Shown in pieces: positions 1 through 10,888 of a stretch of DNA of 64,000 nucleotides; positions within the stretch are counted from its first letter, which is position 1, and each line of letters starts with the position of its first letter. The notes under the pieces are model-generated. The model was not told the origin of the DNA and made no database searches. It saw only the letters and a list, made by a program, of their open reading frames with translations. The position numbers were made by a program, and so were the translations under genes. The stretch is from assembly GCA_016870895.1 (NCBI GenBank), contig VGAA01000002.1:1-64000 (forward strand), given 5' to 3'. The DNA is from Actinomycetota bacterium. Lineage in GTDB: Bacteria > Actinomycetota > Actinomycetes > Nanopelagicales > Nanopelagicaceae.

Positions 1-2112
1 GACTTATCTCGCGTTCGTCAACAAGTAATTCAATTGCTATCTGGTTACCAAGGTAAGGAAGCAGTTGCTGCTGGTGGTCCAGCTGAAGGGCAGCCTTCGA
101 CATCTTTGGTTTTGGATCAGTTTGGCAGAAACCTGACACAAGCAGCTCGTGAAGGAAAATTAGATCCGGTTATTGGGCGTGAAAAAGAAATTGAACGAGT
201 AATGCAAATTTTGTCTCGCAGAACAAAGAACAATCCAGTTTTAATTGGCGAACCTGGTGTTGGTAAAACTGCGGTTGTTGAAGGCTTAGCACAAGCAATT
301 GTTAAGGGAGACATTCCTGAAACTCTAAAAGATAAACAACTTTATTCACTTGATCTAGGAGCTTTAGTTGCCGGCTCTCGTTATCGCGGAGATTTTGAAG
401 AGAGATTAAAAAAAGTATTGAAAGAGATTAGAACTCGTGGCGATATCATTTTGTTTATTGATGAAATTCATACCTTAGTCGGAGCTGGCGCAGCTGAAGG
501 TGCGATTGATGCAGCTTCTATTTTGAAGCCAATGTTGGCTCGAGGTGAGTTACAGACTATTGGCGCCACTACACTTGATGAGTATCGTAAACACTTAGAA
601 AAAGACGCAGCACTTGAGCGACGTTTTCAACCTATTCAAGTTGCTGAACCAACAGTTGCGCACACAATTGAAATTCTTAAAGGCCTTCGTGATCGATATG
701 AAAGCCACCATAAAGTTTCAATTTCAGATGGTGCTTTAGTATCTGCGGCGACTTTGGCTGATCGTTATGTTTCAGATCGTCATCTGCCAGATAAAGCAAT
801 TGATTTAATTGATGAGGCTGGCTCACGTCTTCGAATCCGAAGAATGACAGTTCCACCTGAAATTCGTGAGTTCGATGAAAAAATTGCCGCAGCCCGTAAG
901 GAAAAAGAGTCTGCAATTGATAGCCAAGATTTTGAGAAGGCAGCTTCTTTACGTGATAAAGAGAAGAACTTAATTACCGAAAAAGCTGAGCGCGAGAAAA
1001 ATTGGAAAGCTGGCGATCTTGATGTTGTTGCCGAAGTTGATGAAGAATTAATTGCTGAAGTACTTTCAACTGCAACTGGAATTCCAGTCTTTAAGTTAAC
1101 CGAAGCCGAGACAGCTCGTTTGCTTCGTATGGAAGAAGAGTTACATCGCCGCGTAATTGGTCAAGACCAAGCAATCAAAGCTTTATCGCAAGCAATTCGT
1201 CGAACCCGAGCAGGCCTTAAAGATCCTAAGCGTCCCGGTGGTTCATTTATATTTGCCGGTCCATCTGGAGTTGGTAAGACAGAGCTTTCAAGAACTCTTG
1301 CTCAATTCTTATTTGGTGATGCCGAAGCATTGATTCAACTTGATATGTCTGAGTACTCTGAGAAACACACCGCCTCTAGATTATTTGGTGCTCCTCCTGG
1401 ATATGTTGGTTATGACGATGGCGGGCAGCTAACTGAGAAAGTACGCAGACGTCCATTCTCTGTTGTGTTATTTGATGAAATTGAAAAAGCGCACCCAGAT
1501 ATTTTCAATTCATTGCTACAAGTACTTGAAGATGGTCGATTAACAGATTCACAAGGTCGCGTGGTGGATTTCAAGAACACCATAATCATTATGACAACAA
1601 ACCTTGGAACTAAAGATATTTCTAAATCTCTCTCACTTGGATTTGCTAATGTGACCGATGCGCAGGGAAGTTACGAGCGCATGAAAGCGAAAGTAGGGGA
1701 TGAATTGAAAAATCACTTCCGTCCAGAATTTTTAAACCGTATTGATGACATTGTTGTGTTCCATCAGTTAACTGAGCAAGAAATTGTTCAAATTGTTGAC
1801 CTTATGGTTGCTCAGTTGGATGAGCGCCTACGCAATAAGGATATGGGAATTGAGTTGACTCCAGCGGCAAAGGTTCTGCTGGCAAAACGTGGTTATGATC
1901 CAGTATTAGGTGCTCGTCCACTGCGCCGAACAATCCAGCGCGAACTAGAGGATGTGTTATCTGAAAAGATGCTATTTGGTGATTTAAAAGCTGGTGAAAT
2001 AATTTTGGTAGATGTTTCAGATGATACTGATTCAGCATCATTTACCTTTAAAGGTGCAGCAAAATCTACTATGCCAGACACTCCTGGAGATTTAGCAGAA
2101 GCAACTAATTAA
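1..2112 (+). CDS. clpC: ATP-dependent Clp protease ATP-binding subunit ClpC (5' end truncated by window)
   Basis: Frame open from base 1 ([18 protein letters not shown]...); two AAA+ modules with Walker A GEPGVGKT and [11 protein letters not shown]-like middle region, Clp C-terminal domain. Confidence 0.96.
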   Translation, partial: DLSRVRQQVIQLLSGYQGKEAVAAGGPAEGQPSTSLVLDQFGRNLTQAAREGKLDPVIGREKEIERVMQILSRRTKNNPVLIGEPGVGKTAVVEGLAQAIVKGDIPETLKDKQLYSLDLGALVAGSRYRGDFEERLKKVLKEIRTRGDIILFIDEIHTLVGAGAAEGAIDAASILKPMLARGELQTIGATTLDEYRKHLEKDAALERRFQPIQVAEPTVAHTIEILKGLRDRYESHHKVSISDGALVSAATLADRYVSDRHLPDKAIDLIDEAGSRLRIRRMTVPPEIREFDEKIAAARKEKESAIDSQDFEKAASLRDKEKNLITEKAEREKNWKAGDLDVVAEVDEELIAEVLSTATGIPVFKLTEAETARLLRMEEELHRRVIGQDQAIKALSQAIRRTRAGLKDPKRPGGSFIFAGPSGVGKTELSRTLAQFLFGDAEALIQLDMSEYSEKHTASRLFGAPPGYVGYDDGGQLTEKVRRRPFSVVLFDEIEKAHPDIFNSLLQVLEDGRLTDSQGRVVDFKNTIIIMTTNLGTKDISKSLSLGFANVTDAQGSYERMKAKVGDELKNHFRPEFLNRIDDIVVFHQLTEQEIVQIVDLMVAQLDERLRNKDMGIELTPAAKVLLAKRGYDPVLGARPLRRTIQRELEDVLSEKMLFGDLKAGEIILVDVSDDTDSASFTFKGAAKSTMPDTPGDLAEATN

Positions 2113-3475
2113 TTTTTACCTTACTTATTGCCTGTTCAACCCTAGCTGCTTCTAATATTTCCATACCTGCAATTTTTAGATCACTTCCCATTGGAATGAT
2201 TGCTCGTTTAAATCCTAATCTGGCAGCTTCTTGAATTCGCTGAGTAATACCAGTTACTTTTCTAATTTCTCCGGCCAATCCAACTTCACCAATTGCAACT
2301 AAATCAGCAGGTAAGGCTAGTCCTTTAGCAGCAGATGCAACCGAAAGTGCAACAGCCAGATCTGCCGATGGTTCATTAATTTTCATGCCACCAACTGTGG
2401 CAACATAAACATCTCGGCCAGAAATTTTTATACCGGCTCTTAGTTCTAGAACTGCAAGTGTCATAGCCGTTCGTGAATTATCCAATCCACTTGTCACTCT
2501 CCTGGAGTTTCCCCAATCTCTACCATCTGTATTAGCAATACTTACTAATGATTGAATCTCAGCCAATAATGCCCGCCTTCCCTCCAACGCTACGGTTACG
2601 CAGGTACCAGGGACAGGATCTGTATGGCGAGAGGTAAATAAACCAGTTGGATCTGGTAGGCCAACAATGCCGGAATCATTTAAATCAAAACAACCAACTT
2701 CATCTGAAGCACCAAATCTATTTTTGATGGCTCGAATTAATCTAAGCCTTGAATGGCGCTCTCCTTCAAAATTAAGTACAACATCTACCAAGTGTTCAAG
2801 TAAGCGAGGTCCAGCAATAGATCCATCTTTAGTCACATGCCCAACTAATACCAAAGTGATAGATCGTTCTTTTGCTATTCGAATTAAGGCCGCTGCAATT
2901 TCCCGAACTTGGGTAACCCCACCTGGTGCACCATCAACTGTTGAGCTTGAGATTGTTTGGATTGAATCAATAACCAAGAGCTCTGGTTTAACTGAATCAA
3001 CATGAGCGATAATTGCGCCCAAATCTGATTCAGCTGCCAGCCACAAGTTTTTATCAATTGCATTAAGCCGCTCGGCTCGCAATCGCACTTGTGAGGCAGA
3101 CTCTTCACCACTTATATAAAGTGAAAGAATTCCTTGCTTTGCTGTCTGGGCTGCAACAGTAAGTAATAAGGTTGATTTTCCTACCCCAGGTTCACCAGCA
3201 AGCAGTATTGCAGCTCCAGGAACTAAGCCACCGCCTAAAACTCTATCTAACTCACCGACACCACTTGATCTAGCTTGTGCACTTGCTAAATCAACATCAC
3301 CTATTGGTCTAGCAGCTGTTGTTACATTTCCTGCAACTAGTGAAAGTTTTTTGGGTGCAGATATTTCTTCAACTGTTCCCCAGGCTTGGCATTCGCCACA
3401 CCTACCAACCCATTTTGTCGCGCTCCAACCACACTCAACACATCTAAAGGGATCTTTTGCTGGTGCTTTTGCCAT
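2105..3475 (-). CDS. radA: DNA repair protein RadA
   Basis: N-terminal C4 zinc motif (CVECGWSATKWVGRCGEC), Walker A GEPGVGKST, KNRFG motif, Lon-like C-terminus. Confidence 0.96.
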   Translation of the reverse strand: MAKAPAKDPFRCVECGWSATKWVGRCGECQAWGTVEEISAPKKLSLVAGNVTTAARPIGDVDLASAQARSSGVGELDRVLGGGLVPGAAILLAGEPGVGKSTLLLTVAAQTAKQGILSLYISGEESASQVRLRAERLNAIDKNLWLAAESDLGAIIAHVDSVKPELLVIDSIQTISSSTVDGAPGGVTQVREIAAALIRIAKERSITLVLVGHVTKDGSIAGPRLLEHLVDVVLNFEGERHSRLRLIRAIKNRFGASDEVGCFDLNDSGIVGLPDPTGLFTSRHTDPVPGTCVTVALEGRRALLAEIQSLVSIANTDGRDWGNSRRVTSGLDNSRTAMTLAVLELRAGIKISGRDVYVATVGGMKINEPSADLAVALSVASAAKGLALPADLVAIGEVGLAGEIRKVTGITQRIQEAARLGFKRAIIPMGSDLKIAGMEILEAARVEQAISKVKIN

Positions 3476-3501
3476 GGCAATAATCTAATGGCTGACACTG
3501 A

Positions 3502-4380
3502 CTATCGTTGTTCTTGCACAGCCTTTGTCGCTGGGTGTATTACAAACAGTGGTAATTCGCGCTTTTTTTGAGCCTTTTTAGTAGCGGCAATTGCAGCCAT
3601 TCGAGCGTCACATAATTTTTCTAGTTCATAGTAGGCAGCTTTGCCCATCATCGCAATTAACTCAACCTTATTTGATTGGTAAAGTGGAATTTTTCCAATG
3701 TGAGCCTCTGAGTTACTTGTGCAGTACCAATCTAAATCTTCTCCGCCTTCACCCCAAGCTAATCTCTCATACTCACCAATTACTACAACAGTAAATTTTT
3801 TGTTGCCAATCTCTCTTTCTTCCCATTGTCTACGCAATGGCAATTGCCAACAGACATCAGGCTTGGTTTCTAGTTGGTGAGTGCCCTCCTTTTTAGCTAA
3901 ATGATGTAATGCACATCCAAATTTTCCGATAAAACTAGGCGCTTCGTAGCCAACACGATTTAGAAAAATACATGAGCCGTCAATTTTTTTAGTTTTTCGA
4001 TCTTTATCTAATCCAATTTCACTTATATTTAATTTTTTATTTGATTTCGAATGAGCCCGATCATAAAATTGCCACTCAGATTTAGTTAATTTCTTAGCCG
4101 CCTTTAATACTCGCGCTTCATCCTCTTTTCCTGTGTAGTAGGCACCATCTGAGCAGCATCCATCATTTGGTTTATCAGCATCAATGCCACAGCAGCCATT
4201 TCCATAGATACATTGCCAATAAGAGGTTAACCAGGTTAAATCACATTTAAAAAATTCCTCAGAATTATCTGGGTTTAAAAATTCGACCCAATCACGCACA
4301 AAATTAGAGGCGAATTCGTTCTTAGATAATTTTGAGTTGGACTTCTTGGCAGATTTCATAGAGTCGCAGTTTAGGCTCAA
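3502..4380 (-). CDS. Cys-rich hypothetical protein, possibly metal or Fe-S binding
   Basis: Long ORF of 292 aa; CIYGNGCCGIDADKPNDGCCSDGAYY cysteine cluster plus further spaced Cys residues; no family confidently recognised. Confidence 0.75.
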   Translation of the reverse strand: MSLNCDSMKSAKKSNSKLSKNEFASNFVRDWVEFLNPDNSEEFFKCDLTWLTSYWQCIYGNGCCGIDADKPNDGCCSDGAYYTGKEDEARVLKAAKKLTKSEWQFYDRAHSKSNKKLNISEIGLDKDRKTKKIDGSCIFLNRVGYEAPSFIGKFGCALHHLAKKEGTHQLETKPDVCWQLPLRRQWEEREIGNKKFTVVVIGEYERLAWGEGGEDLDWYCTSNSEAHIGKIPLYQSNKVELIAMMGKAAYYELEKLCDARMAAIAATKKAQKKRELPLFVIHPATKAVQEQR

Positions 4381-4414
4381 GCAAGAGTAAAGACTAATTG
4401 GGTAGGCTTTAAGT

Positions 4415-5227
4415 ATGAATCAGGCCGCAAATAAAAAGAGTATTGGCTTCATCGGTGCTGGCATTATGGGTACTTCCTTGATTAGGGGATTATTAAATTC
4501 TTCAATCAAAGCGCACCAAATTTATATAAGTGAAAAAAACCAAGAGCGAGCCGCAGAGGTCGCAAGCCAGTTCAACGTTGAGAATTTGAGCCTAAATCAA
4601 ATAAGTCAAAAATGCGAAGTTATATTTCTCTCGGTTAAACCTCAGGACTTAGAAAATGTTCTTAACGAGATTAGTGGCAGTTTAAGAAATGATACCTTGT
4701 TGATTTCAATTGCTGCAGGAAAAACTATTAAATTTATTGAAGCTCTACTGAATTCAAAAAATCCTGTCGTTAGAGTGATGCCTAATACTCCTGCTCAAAT
4801 TGGCAAAGGTGTTTCGGTAATTTCCGCTGGATCTTTCGCCACTAAAGCTGATTTAGATTTAACCAAAGAATTGCTATCCAGCACTGGCTTGGTGCTTGAG
4901 GTAGAAGAGTCGCAACAAGATGCAGTTACTGCAGTAAGTGGCTCAGGACCTGCATACTTTTTTAGTTTTGTAGAGTCAATGATTAAGTCTGGGATCAAAC
5001 TAGGCTTAAGTGAAGAAATAGCAACAAAGTTGGCAATTGGCACAATTGTTGGTTCTGCAGCGATGCTGAAAGAGAGTGGAATCGATGCAGCAACTTTGAG
5101 AAAAAATGTAACTAGCCCAAATGGAACTACAGCAGCAGCACTAGAAGTGTTCTCAACAAAAAAGTTAGATGACATTATTAATGAAGCGATGATGGCTGCT
5201 AAAAAGAGGTCGCAGGAGTTGGCTTGA
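4415..5227 (+). CDS. proC: pyrroline-5-carboxylate reductase
   Basis: N-terminal Rossmann GFIGAGIMG, VRVMPNTPAQIGKG, AVSGSGPAYFF, TSPNGTTAAALEVF motifs. Confidence 0.95.
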   Translation: MNQAANKKSIGFIGAGIMGTSLIRGLLNSSIKAHQIYISEKNQERAAEVASQFNVENLSLNQISQKCEVIFLSVKPQDLENVLNEISGSLRNDTLLISIAAGKTIKFIEALLNSKNPVVRVMPNTPAQIGKGVSVISAGSFATKADLDLTKELLSSTGLVLEVEESQQDAVTAVSGSGPAYFFSFVESMIKSGIKLGLSEEIATKLAIGTIVGSAAMLKESGIDAATLRKNVTSPNGTTAAALEVFSTKKLDDIINEAMMAAKKRSQELA

Positions 5228-6450
5228 AAAAAGTTTTATTCCTAGCCTTAATTTTGCTCCTAGTTTTTCCAAATTCGTCATCCGCAGTCTCAATAAAAAG
5301 TACTAAAACACTATTTGAGCTTCCATATTTAACAAATGATCAGGTGAAGGATGTTTTGCTAAAAAATCAAAATATTTTCTTAGTTGGAACTACAGAATCA
5401 AGTAGCTCTACCTGGATACCTGGACAACTAAATGGATTAAGTGATGGGTTTATAACAAGTTATTCTGCAAGTGGTATACAAAATTGGAGTATAAGGTTAG
5501 GTTCTGAGGGTAATGAAATCGCAACGGCTTTAGCTGCCGATCAAGATGGCAGCATTTGGGTTGTTGGAGCAAGTAACACTTTTTCACCTCAAGCAGTACC
5601 GATAAATCCACCCAATGTTTTAAATCCAGATAATGTGCCAATTACACCAATACCTCAAACACCTACACCTATTAACAAAATTAAGATCTGGCAGGTTAGT
5701 AGTACTGGGGTAATAATCAATAGTTTTGAGTACAGCACAGATACGGTCGTACTACCCAATAAGATATTTGTAGCCAATGGCAATTTGGTGATATTTGGAA
5801 ATATTTTTGATAAATCTTTAACTAAGGGGTTTTATCTTTCATCATCTAAAATAGGTGTTTTCTCTGGAATTACAAAAATAGGGAGCAAATTTACACAGAT
5901 AAATTCAGCCATAATCAATAAAGATTTTAGTTTCACGGTGGTGGGCAGCAGTAGTGATCAAATCTTAAAAGCTAAGCCAATTGGTAAGGTGGATGCGATA
6001 ACTTTAAGAATTTCAGATTTAGGGTTGGTGCAGCAAGTTGCAAGAGCAACATTAAAAAGTACAAGCAGGAGTTGGGACTCGATAGACTCTGGATTATTCC
6101 AAGGTGGCAGAGTTATCTATTCAAACAGGTCAGAGGCAGCAATCACTAAATTTTCGGCATTAAGTAAACCGGTATGGAATGTTCGCTACCTGAGTAGGTC
6201 CTCTGCTTTAGTGGCAGTAGGTAAAAACTCTTGGGCCTCATTTATTTCCACCGGCGTAATAAAGGGAATTCCTAAGTGGAAACCTAAAGTTGCAACGCCA
6301 GTAGTTTTAGAGTTTGGCAAAAAGGGAGAGATAATTTCTTCCTATACTTTATCTGCCCCAGCGGTCGCTATAGATACAGATGTAGAGAACGGGACAGTTT
6401 TAATCACCGACTCGGGTAAAAGTTTTGGTTTAGTATTGATTAACCAGTAA
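5224..6450 (+). CDS. secreted hypothetical protein
   Basis: Signal peptide ([21 protein letters not shown]), Pro-rich linker [24 protein letters not shown], repetitive beta-type sequence; overlaps the proC stop by 4 nt. Confidence 0.75.
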   Translation: MKKVLFLALILLLVFPNSSSAVSIKSTKTLFELPYLTNDQVKDVLLKNQNIFLVGTTESSSSTWIPGQLNGLSDGFITSYSASGIQNWSIRLGSEGNEIATALAADQDGSIWVVGASNTFSPQAVPINPPNVLNPDNVPITPIPQTPTPINKIKIWQVSSTGVIINSFEYSTDTVVLPNKIFVANGNLVIFGNIFDKSLTKGFYLSSSKIGVFSGITKIGSKFTQINSAIINKDFSFTVVGSSSDQILKAKPIGKVDAITLRISDLGLVQQVARATLKSTSRSWDSIDSGLFQGGRVIYSNRSEAAITKFSALSKPVWNVRYLSRSSALVAVGKNSWASFISTGVIKGIPKWKPKVATPVVLEFGKKGEIISSYTLSAPAVAIDTDVENGTVLITDSGKSFGLVLINQ

Positions 6451-6484
6451 ACTTATCGCATCAGGTAAAACTTTAAGGAGCAAA

Positions 6485-6583
6485 ATGGGTTCAGTAATTA
6501 AGAAGCGCCGCAAGCGCATGGCAAAAAAGAAACATAAAAAACTACTTAAGAAAACTAGAATTCAACGACGCAACGCAAAATAA
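6485..6583 (+). CDS. 30S ribosomal protein bS22 (AURKAIP1/COX24-domain small protein)
   Basis: Short ORF absent from the track; translates to [32 protein letters not shown], matching the actinobacterial bS22 pattern [30 protein letters not shown] upstream. Confidence 0.93.
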   Translation: MGSVIKKRRKRMAKKKHKKLLKKTRIQRRNAK

Positions 6584-6586
6584 TAT

Positions 6587-8932
6587 CTAGGGTTTAAACA
6601 TAGCAAGTTTTCCAGATACGCCAGCAATGGCGTATCTGGTTTTATTTACAGTTATCCACTCACTCTTTCCACCCTTTTGGATACTTCCTTTTGAAATCAA
6701 AGTGGTTAAGTTATTTGATTTATTTAAAGCACAAAGCCTTAGTTCACAACTAAATAAAATAGATTTCGAATCTATTGAAATAGGAGAGTTGGGAGTTCCA
6801 TGAGAATTAGGTTGGATTGATTTGGGTGTTAATGAATCTAATTCTTGATACTTTAATGAATCAGGATTTGGGAATAATGCGCCACCAGCTGTAAACCAAC
6901 CAACCTCGACTCCCTTTGTAGAGTTGTAAACCGCAACATCATAACCTGCCGCATAAACTCGATCACTTGGTAGATCTAAGTTTCTATACTCCCAGTCAAG
7001 TGAAGATGCACTGCTTCGGGTAGCGTATCTAATTTCACCTCTAGTCACATTTTTTTCTGCATCAAAACCTTTTACTGAATCATAAATAAGGTGTACCTGA
7101 TCTCCTTGAACAGATGCTTTTAAATGAAAACCAACGTCACCTGTTGTTTTATTCTCGGTATCTTTCTCACCATCTACGATTTCATATATCCATTCGTTAC
7201 TTTGCTTAACTGCTCCAAGTAGAATTCCTTGTGATTCATCTCGATAAAAAACTTGAACACCATCGTTTGTAACAGCGCAAGCATTAGAAATTGATACATC
7301 TGAAGCGCCTCGAACCCTAACTACTTCTTTGTAATCTTGTGCTCGCTCGCCATTTCCATCAACTATTTCATACTTCCACTTTTTGCCATCATATAAAGCG
7401 TATTTGAGATCTTTATTTGTTAAATCTGTATAAAAAATATGTAGTAAATCCTTTTTGTTTTCTCTAGAAGTACACATCGAAATATAGCCGGCAACGTTAT
7501 TCTGGGTTCGGCCAAAATTTAGACCATTTCCATCAACTACTGAGATTACCCACTTGTTATTAAAGGTAGCCAACTTTAGATCGCCAGTTTTGCTATCGGT
7601 ATATGCAATTACAGGTTTGCCTGCAAATATCGCTTGAGCTAAATATTTAGCATCTGCATTTTTGTCGATAATACTGCTTTTCCATGCAGCTTCAGGAATT
7701 ACCTGATTAGTTTTTATAGCTACTGAAGAGCCACCACTATTAACTGCTGAAACAGAGAACACATACTTACTGCCATTTTTTAGGCCCGTTATAACTACTG
7801 GGCTTTCAGTTGCGGTAGTGATTTCCCCAGTTTGTGAGTTCTGGATAGTGTAATTATCAATTTGAGCAAACCTAAAATTTGGTGGCGGATCAAATTTAAT
7901 AATTGCACTCTTATCGCTCACAAAAGCTTTAACATTTTGTGGTGAGTCTGGGACACCAGTAACTTTTCCGGCAGGAGGCTTCTGTCTTAAATCTTCAAAA
8001 ATGCCCAAGACAATAGAGCCAGGCAAATGAAATACTTCGCCGGCATCTAAATTTGGTGTCATTACAGCATTTTCGCCAGCGTTTGTAAAAGTCTTTTCAT
8101 CTAGGTGACTAACTGATGAGCCTCGTTCATAAACTGCCGGGGTATAAAGAAGAGGCTTCACACCATTATTGGCTTTAACACCATTCACGCCGGACCAATA
8201 CAAAGTTGAGGTTATCGCTTTGCCAGCCTCTAATGAGGGTGATGGCATATCAACTAACCGTCTACCATCAGGAAGTTGAGCATATGCATCAAATGGTGTT
8301 GGTTGCAGAATTCGTCCTTCACCACTTGCCTGGTCGTAATAACTACCAGACATAAATCCAAGGCCATGCGCCATTTCATGCAGAATTACTGAGACAAGAT
8401 CATAACTTCTGGGCGGGCAAATTCCATCAATACCAAAATACCAATTGGCAGTTGAAGCAATATCGATTTCTAATTCAACATCATTAGGATCTAAATCTCT
8501 ACCAGCTAATGCATTTGCTAAAGCAGATGTGTAATAAAGAGTCTTATCGGGTGCACCATTGAAGTTTGCGAACACATTCTTAGCACTCGCTGAGGCCAAG
8601 ACAGAATTATTTATCGGTTTGCTCCAAGTGATATTTACATTTATAGGAACGGATGAAACAAAGTTTTCAGCCCAAATATCAATGGCTGTTTGGACTGCCT
8701 GCCGGGCAATATCTGGAACATTATTGTAAATTGGTCGGAAATTACTTTTTTTCTCTAAGTTAGCTGAAAAAACTCGTGGAACTGATGTTGTGAAATGGCC
8801 TGAGTCAGAAGCATAAAGTGAAACCCAACCTGCTGGTACGACCTTTATCTGAAGGGATGTGGCATTTGATATTGGAAAAAAGTTAACTGAGAGCGCTATT
8901 ACTATTGCAACGAGAAATGATTTGATGCGCAT
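6587..8932 (-). CDS. secreted metzincin-like metalloprotease with fibronectin type III domain
   Basis: Signal peptide; HEMAHGLGFMSG zinc-binding helix; FN3-like segment (PDSPQNVKAFVSDKSAIIKFDPP...YVFSVSAVNSGG); repeated beta-propeller-like C-terminal region (KWxYEIVDG repeats). Confidence 0.8.
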   Translation of the reverse strand: MRIKSFLVAIVIALSVNFFPISNATSLQIKVVPAGWVSLYASDSGHFTTSVPRVFSANLEKKSNFRPIYNNVPDIARQAVQTAIDIWAENFVSSVPINVNITWSKPINNSVLASASAKNVFANFNGAPDKTLYYTSALANALAGRDLDPNDVELEIDIASTANWYFGIDGICPPRSYDLVSVILHEMAHGLGFMSGSYYDQASGEGRILQPTPFDAYAQLPDGRRLVDMPSPSLEAGKAITSTLYWSGVNGVKANNGVKPLLYTPAVYERGSSVSHLDEKTFTNAGENAVMTPNLDAGEVFHLPGSIVLGIFEDLRQKPPAGKVTGVPDSPQNVKAFVSDKSAIIKFDPPPNFRFAQIDNYTIQNSQTGEITTATESPVVITGLKNGSKYVFSVSAVNSGGSSVAIKTNQVIPEAAWKSSIIDKNADAKYLAQAIFAGKPVIAYTDSKTGDLKLATFNNKWVISVVDGNGLNFGRTQNNVAGYISMCTSRENKKDLLHIFYTDLTNKDLKYALYDGKKWKYEIVDGNGERAQDYKEVVRVRGASDVSISNACAVTNDGVQVFYRDESQGILLGAVKQSNEWIYEIVDGEKDTENKTTGDVGFHLKASVQGDQVHLIYDSVKGFDAEKNVTRGEIRYATRSSASSLDWEYRNLDLPSDRVYAAGYDVAVYNSTKGVEVGWFTAGGALFPNPDSLKYQELDSLTPKSIQPNSHGTPNSPISIDSKSILFSCELRLCALNKSNNLTTLISKGSIQKGGKSEWITVNKTRYAIAGVSGKLAMFKP

Positions 8933-9005
8933 TAAGATAGATTAACATCCTATCCGTATAATCAGCGATACTTTCTACCTCATAACAAGAATCTAATCTG
9001 GGAGT

Positions 9006-9245
9006 TTGATGAAAAAAGTAACTATCTACTCAAGAACTGGCTGTCATTTGTGTGATATTGCGGTAGATAAGGTTAAGTCTGTCAACAATGAGATTAACTT
9101 CGATTTAGAAGTAAGGTTAATTGATAATTCGCAGGATCTAGAAAAAGAATATGGCGAGCAAGTTCCTGTAATCTTGATTGATAATAAAATTCATGACTAT
9201 TGGCGGGTTGATTTAGATAGGTTTATAACTGCTTTAAAATCTTAA
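9006..9245 (+). CDS. glutaredoxin-like protein (DUF836 type)
   Basis: 79 aa; VTIYSRTGCHLCD CxxC motif at N-terminus, thioredoxin-fold pattern VPVILID. Confidence 0.88.
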   Translation: MMKKVTIYSRTGCHLCDIAVDKVKSVNNEINFDLEVRLIDNSQDLEKEYGEQVPVILIDNKIHDYWRVDLDRFITALKS

Positions 9246-10888
9246 TTTTTATTTAATATTTCATCGGCATCGATAATTCGATACGCATACCCTTGTTCTG
9301 CTAAAAATCTTTGACGATTCTGTGCAAAATCTTGGTCAATGGTGTCTCGGGCAACAAGTGAGTAAAACCGTGCACCCCTACCATCTGCTTTGGGTCTGAG
9401 TATTCGACCAAGCCGCTGAGCTTCTTCTTGTCTGGACCCAAAGGTTCCAGATACTTGAATAGCAATTGTTGCCTCAGGTAGGTCTATTGAAAAGTTAGCA
9501 ACTTTCGACACAACTAAGCATTTAATTTCACCACTTCTAAACATTGCAAATAAACGCTCACGCTCTTTTATTGGCGTCTCACCCTTAATTACTGGTACTC
9601 CTAAATCTACTGAAAGCTGATCTAATTGCTCCAGGTATTGTCCAATCACTAAAACTTGATCATTTGCATGTTGTTTAGCAAGAGCAATTGCAACATCTTT
9701 TTTAGTTTGGGAGGTGGCACAAAATCGATATCGGTCTTCTTGTTCAGCGGTTGCGTAATTTAGTCGTTCGGCATCAGTGAGTGTAATTCTTACCTCAACG
9801 CAATCAGCTGGCGCAATGTAACCTTGAGCTTCTATCTCTTTCCATGGAACATCAAATCTTTTTGGCCCAATCAGTGAGAAGACTTCTCCCTCCATACCAT
9901 CTTCTCTAACTAAAGTGGCAGTTAGTCCTAACCTACGCCGAGATTGAATATCAGCAGTAAATCTAAATATCGGTGCAGGAAGCAAGTGCACTTCATCATA
10001 AATTATTAATCCCCAATCAATTGCGTCAAATAAATCTAGGTGAGCATAAACTCCCTTTTTGCGCGTGGTCATTACTTGATAAGTTGCAATTGTTACTGGC
10101 CTAATCTCTTTTTTAGCACCGCTATATTCACCAATATCATCTGGGTTTAAATCGGTGCGCTTAATCAACTCCTCACGCCATTGTCTGGCTGCCACGGTAT
10201 TTGTCACCAAAATTAAGGTAGTTGCCTTGGCATGTGCCATAGCGGCTACGCCAACGATGGTTTTGCCAGCACCACATGGCAACACAACTACACCAGATCC
10301 ACCATGCCAAAAACCTTCAGCTGCTAACTCTTGGTACTTTCGTATTTGCCAACCATCTTGCTTTAATGAGATCTCATGGTGCTCGCCATCAACATAACCG
10401 GCAAAATCCTCTGCTGGCCAACCTAATTTAAGTAATGCTTGCTTTAAAAAACCTCGTTGGCCTGGGTGAACTACAATCGTTTCATCATCTAACTGAGATC
10501 CAAGCATCGGTGCAACTTTTTTGCCCCTAGTTACCTCTTTTAATACCGCTGGATCATTTGAAACCAGGATTAATCCATGGACTGGATGCGCTTCCAAACG
10601 TAATCGACCATATCTAGACATGGTCTCAGCTATATCAACTAAGAGTGAGTGGGGAACGGCATATCTAGAGTATTTAAGAAGCACATCAATTACCTGTTCG
10701 GCATCATGGCCGGCCGCTCTTGAATTCCATAAGCCAAGCGGGGTTAGCCGATAGGTATGAATATGCTCTGGTGATTTTTCTAATTCGGCAAAGGATGCGA
10801 TAGCCCTGCGGCACTCATCGGATAATACGTGATCAATATCTAATAAAAGAGTTTTATCACTTTGGACAATTAATGGTCCATCACTCAT
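9242..10888 (-). CDS. DNA repair helicase XPB (ERCC3 family, SF2)
   Basis: Walker A LPCGAGKT, DEVH box, LTATLVREDG, QRLGRILRPK motif VI. Confidence 0.95.
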   Translation of the reverse strand: MSDGPLIVQSDKTLLLDIDHVLSDECRRAIASFAELEKSPEHIHTYRLTPLGLWNSRAAGHDAEQVIDVLLKYSRYAVPHSLLVDIAETMSRYGRLRLEAHPVHGLILVSNDPAVLKEVTRGKKVAPMLGSQLDDETIVVHPGQRGFLKQALLKLGWPAEDFAGYVDGEHHEISLKQDGWQIRKYQELAAEGFWHGGSGVVVLPCGAGKTIVGVAAMAHAKATTLILVTNTVAARQWREELIKRTDLNPDDIGEYSGAKKEIRPVTIATYQVMTTRKKGVYAHLDLFDAIDWGLIIYDEVHLLPAPIFRFTADIQSRRRLGLTATLVREDGMEGEVFSLIGPKRFDVPWKEIEAQGYIAPADCVEVRITLTDAERLNYATAEQEDRYRFCATSQTKKDVAIALAKQHANDQVLVIGQYLEQLDQLSVDLGVPVIKGETPIKERERLFAMFRSGEIKCLVVSKVANFSIDLPEATIAIQVSGTFGSRQEEAQRLGRILRPKADGRGARFYSLVARDTIDQDFAQNRQRFLAEQGYAYRIIDADEILNKN

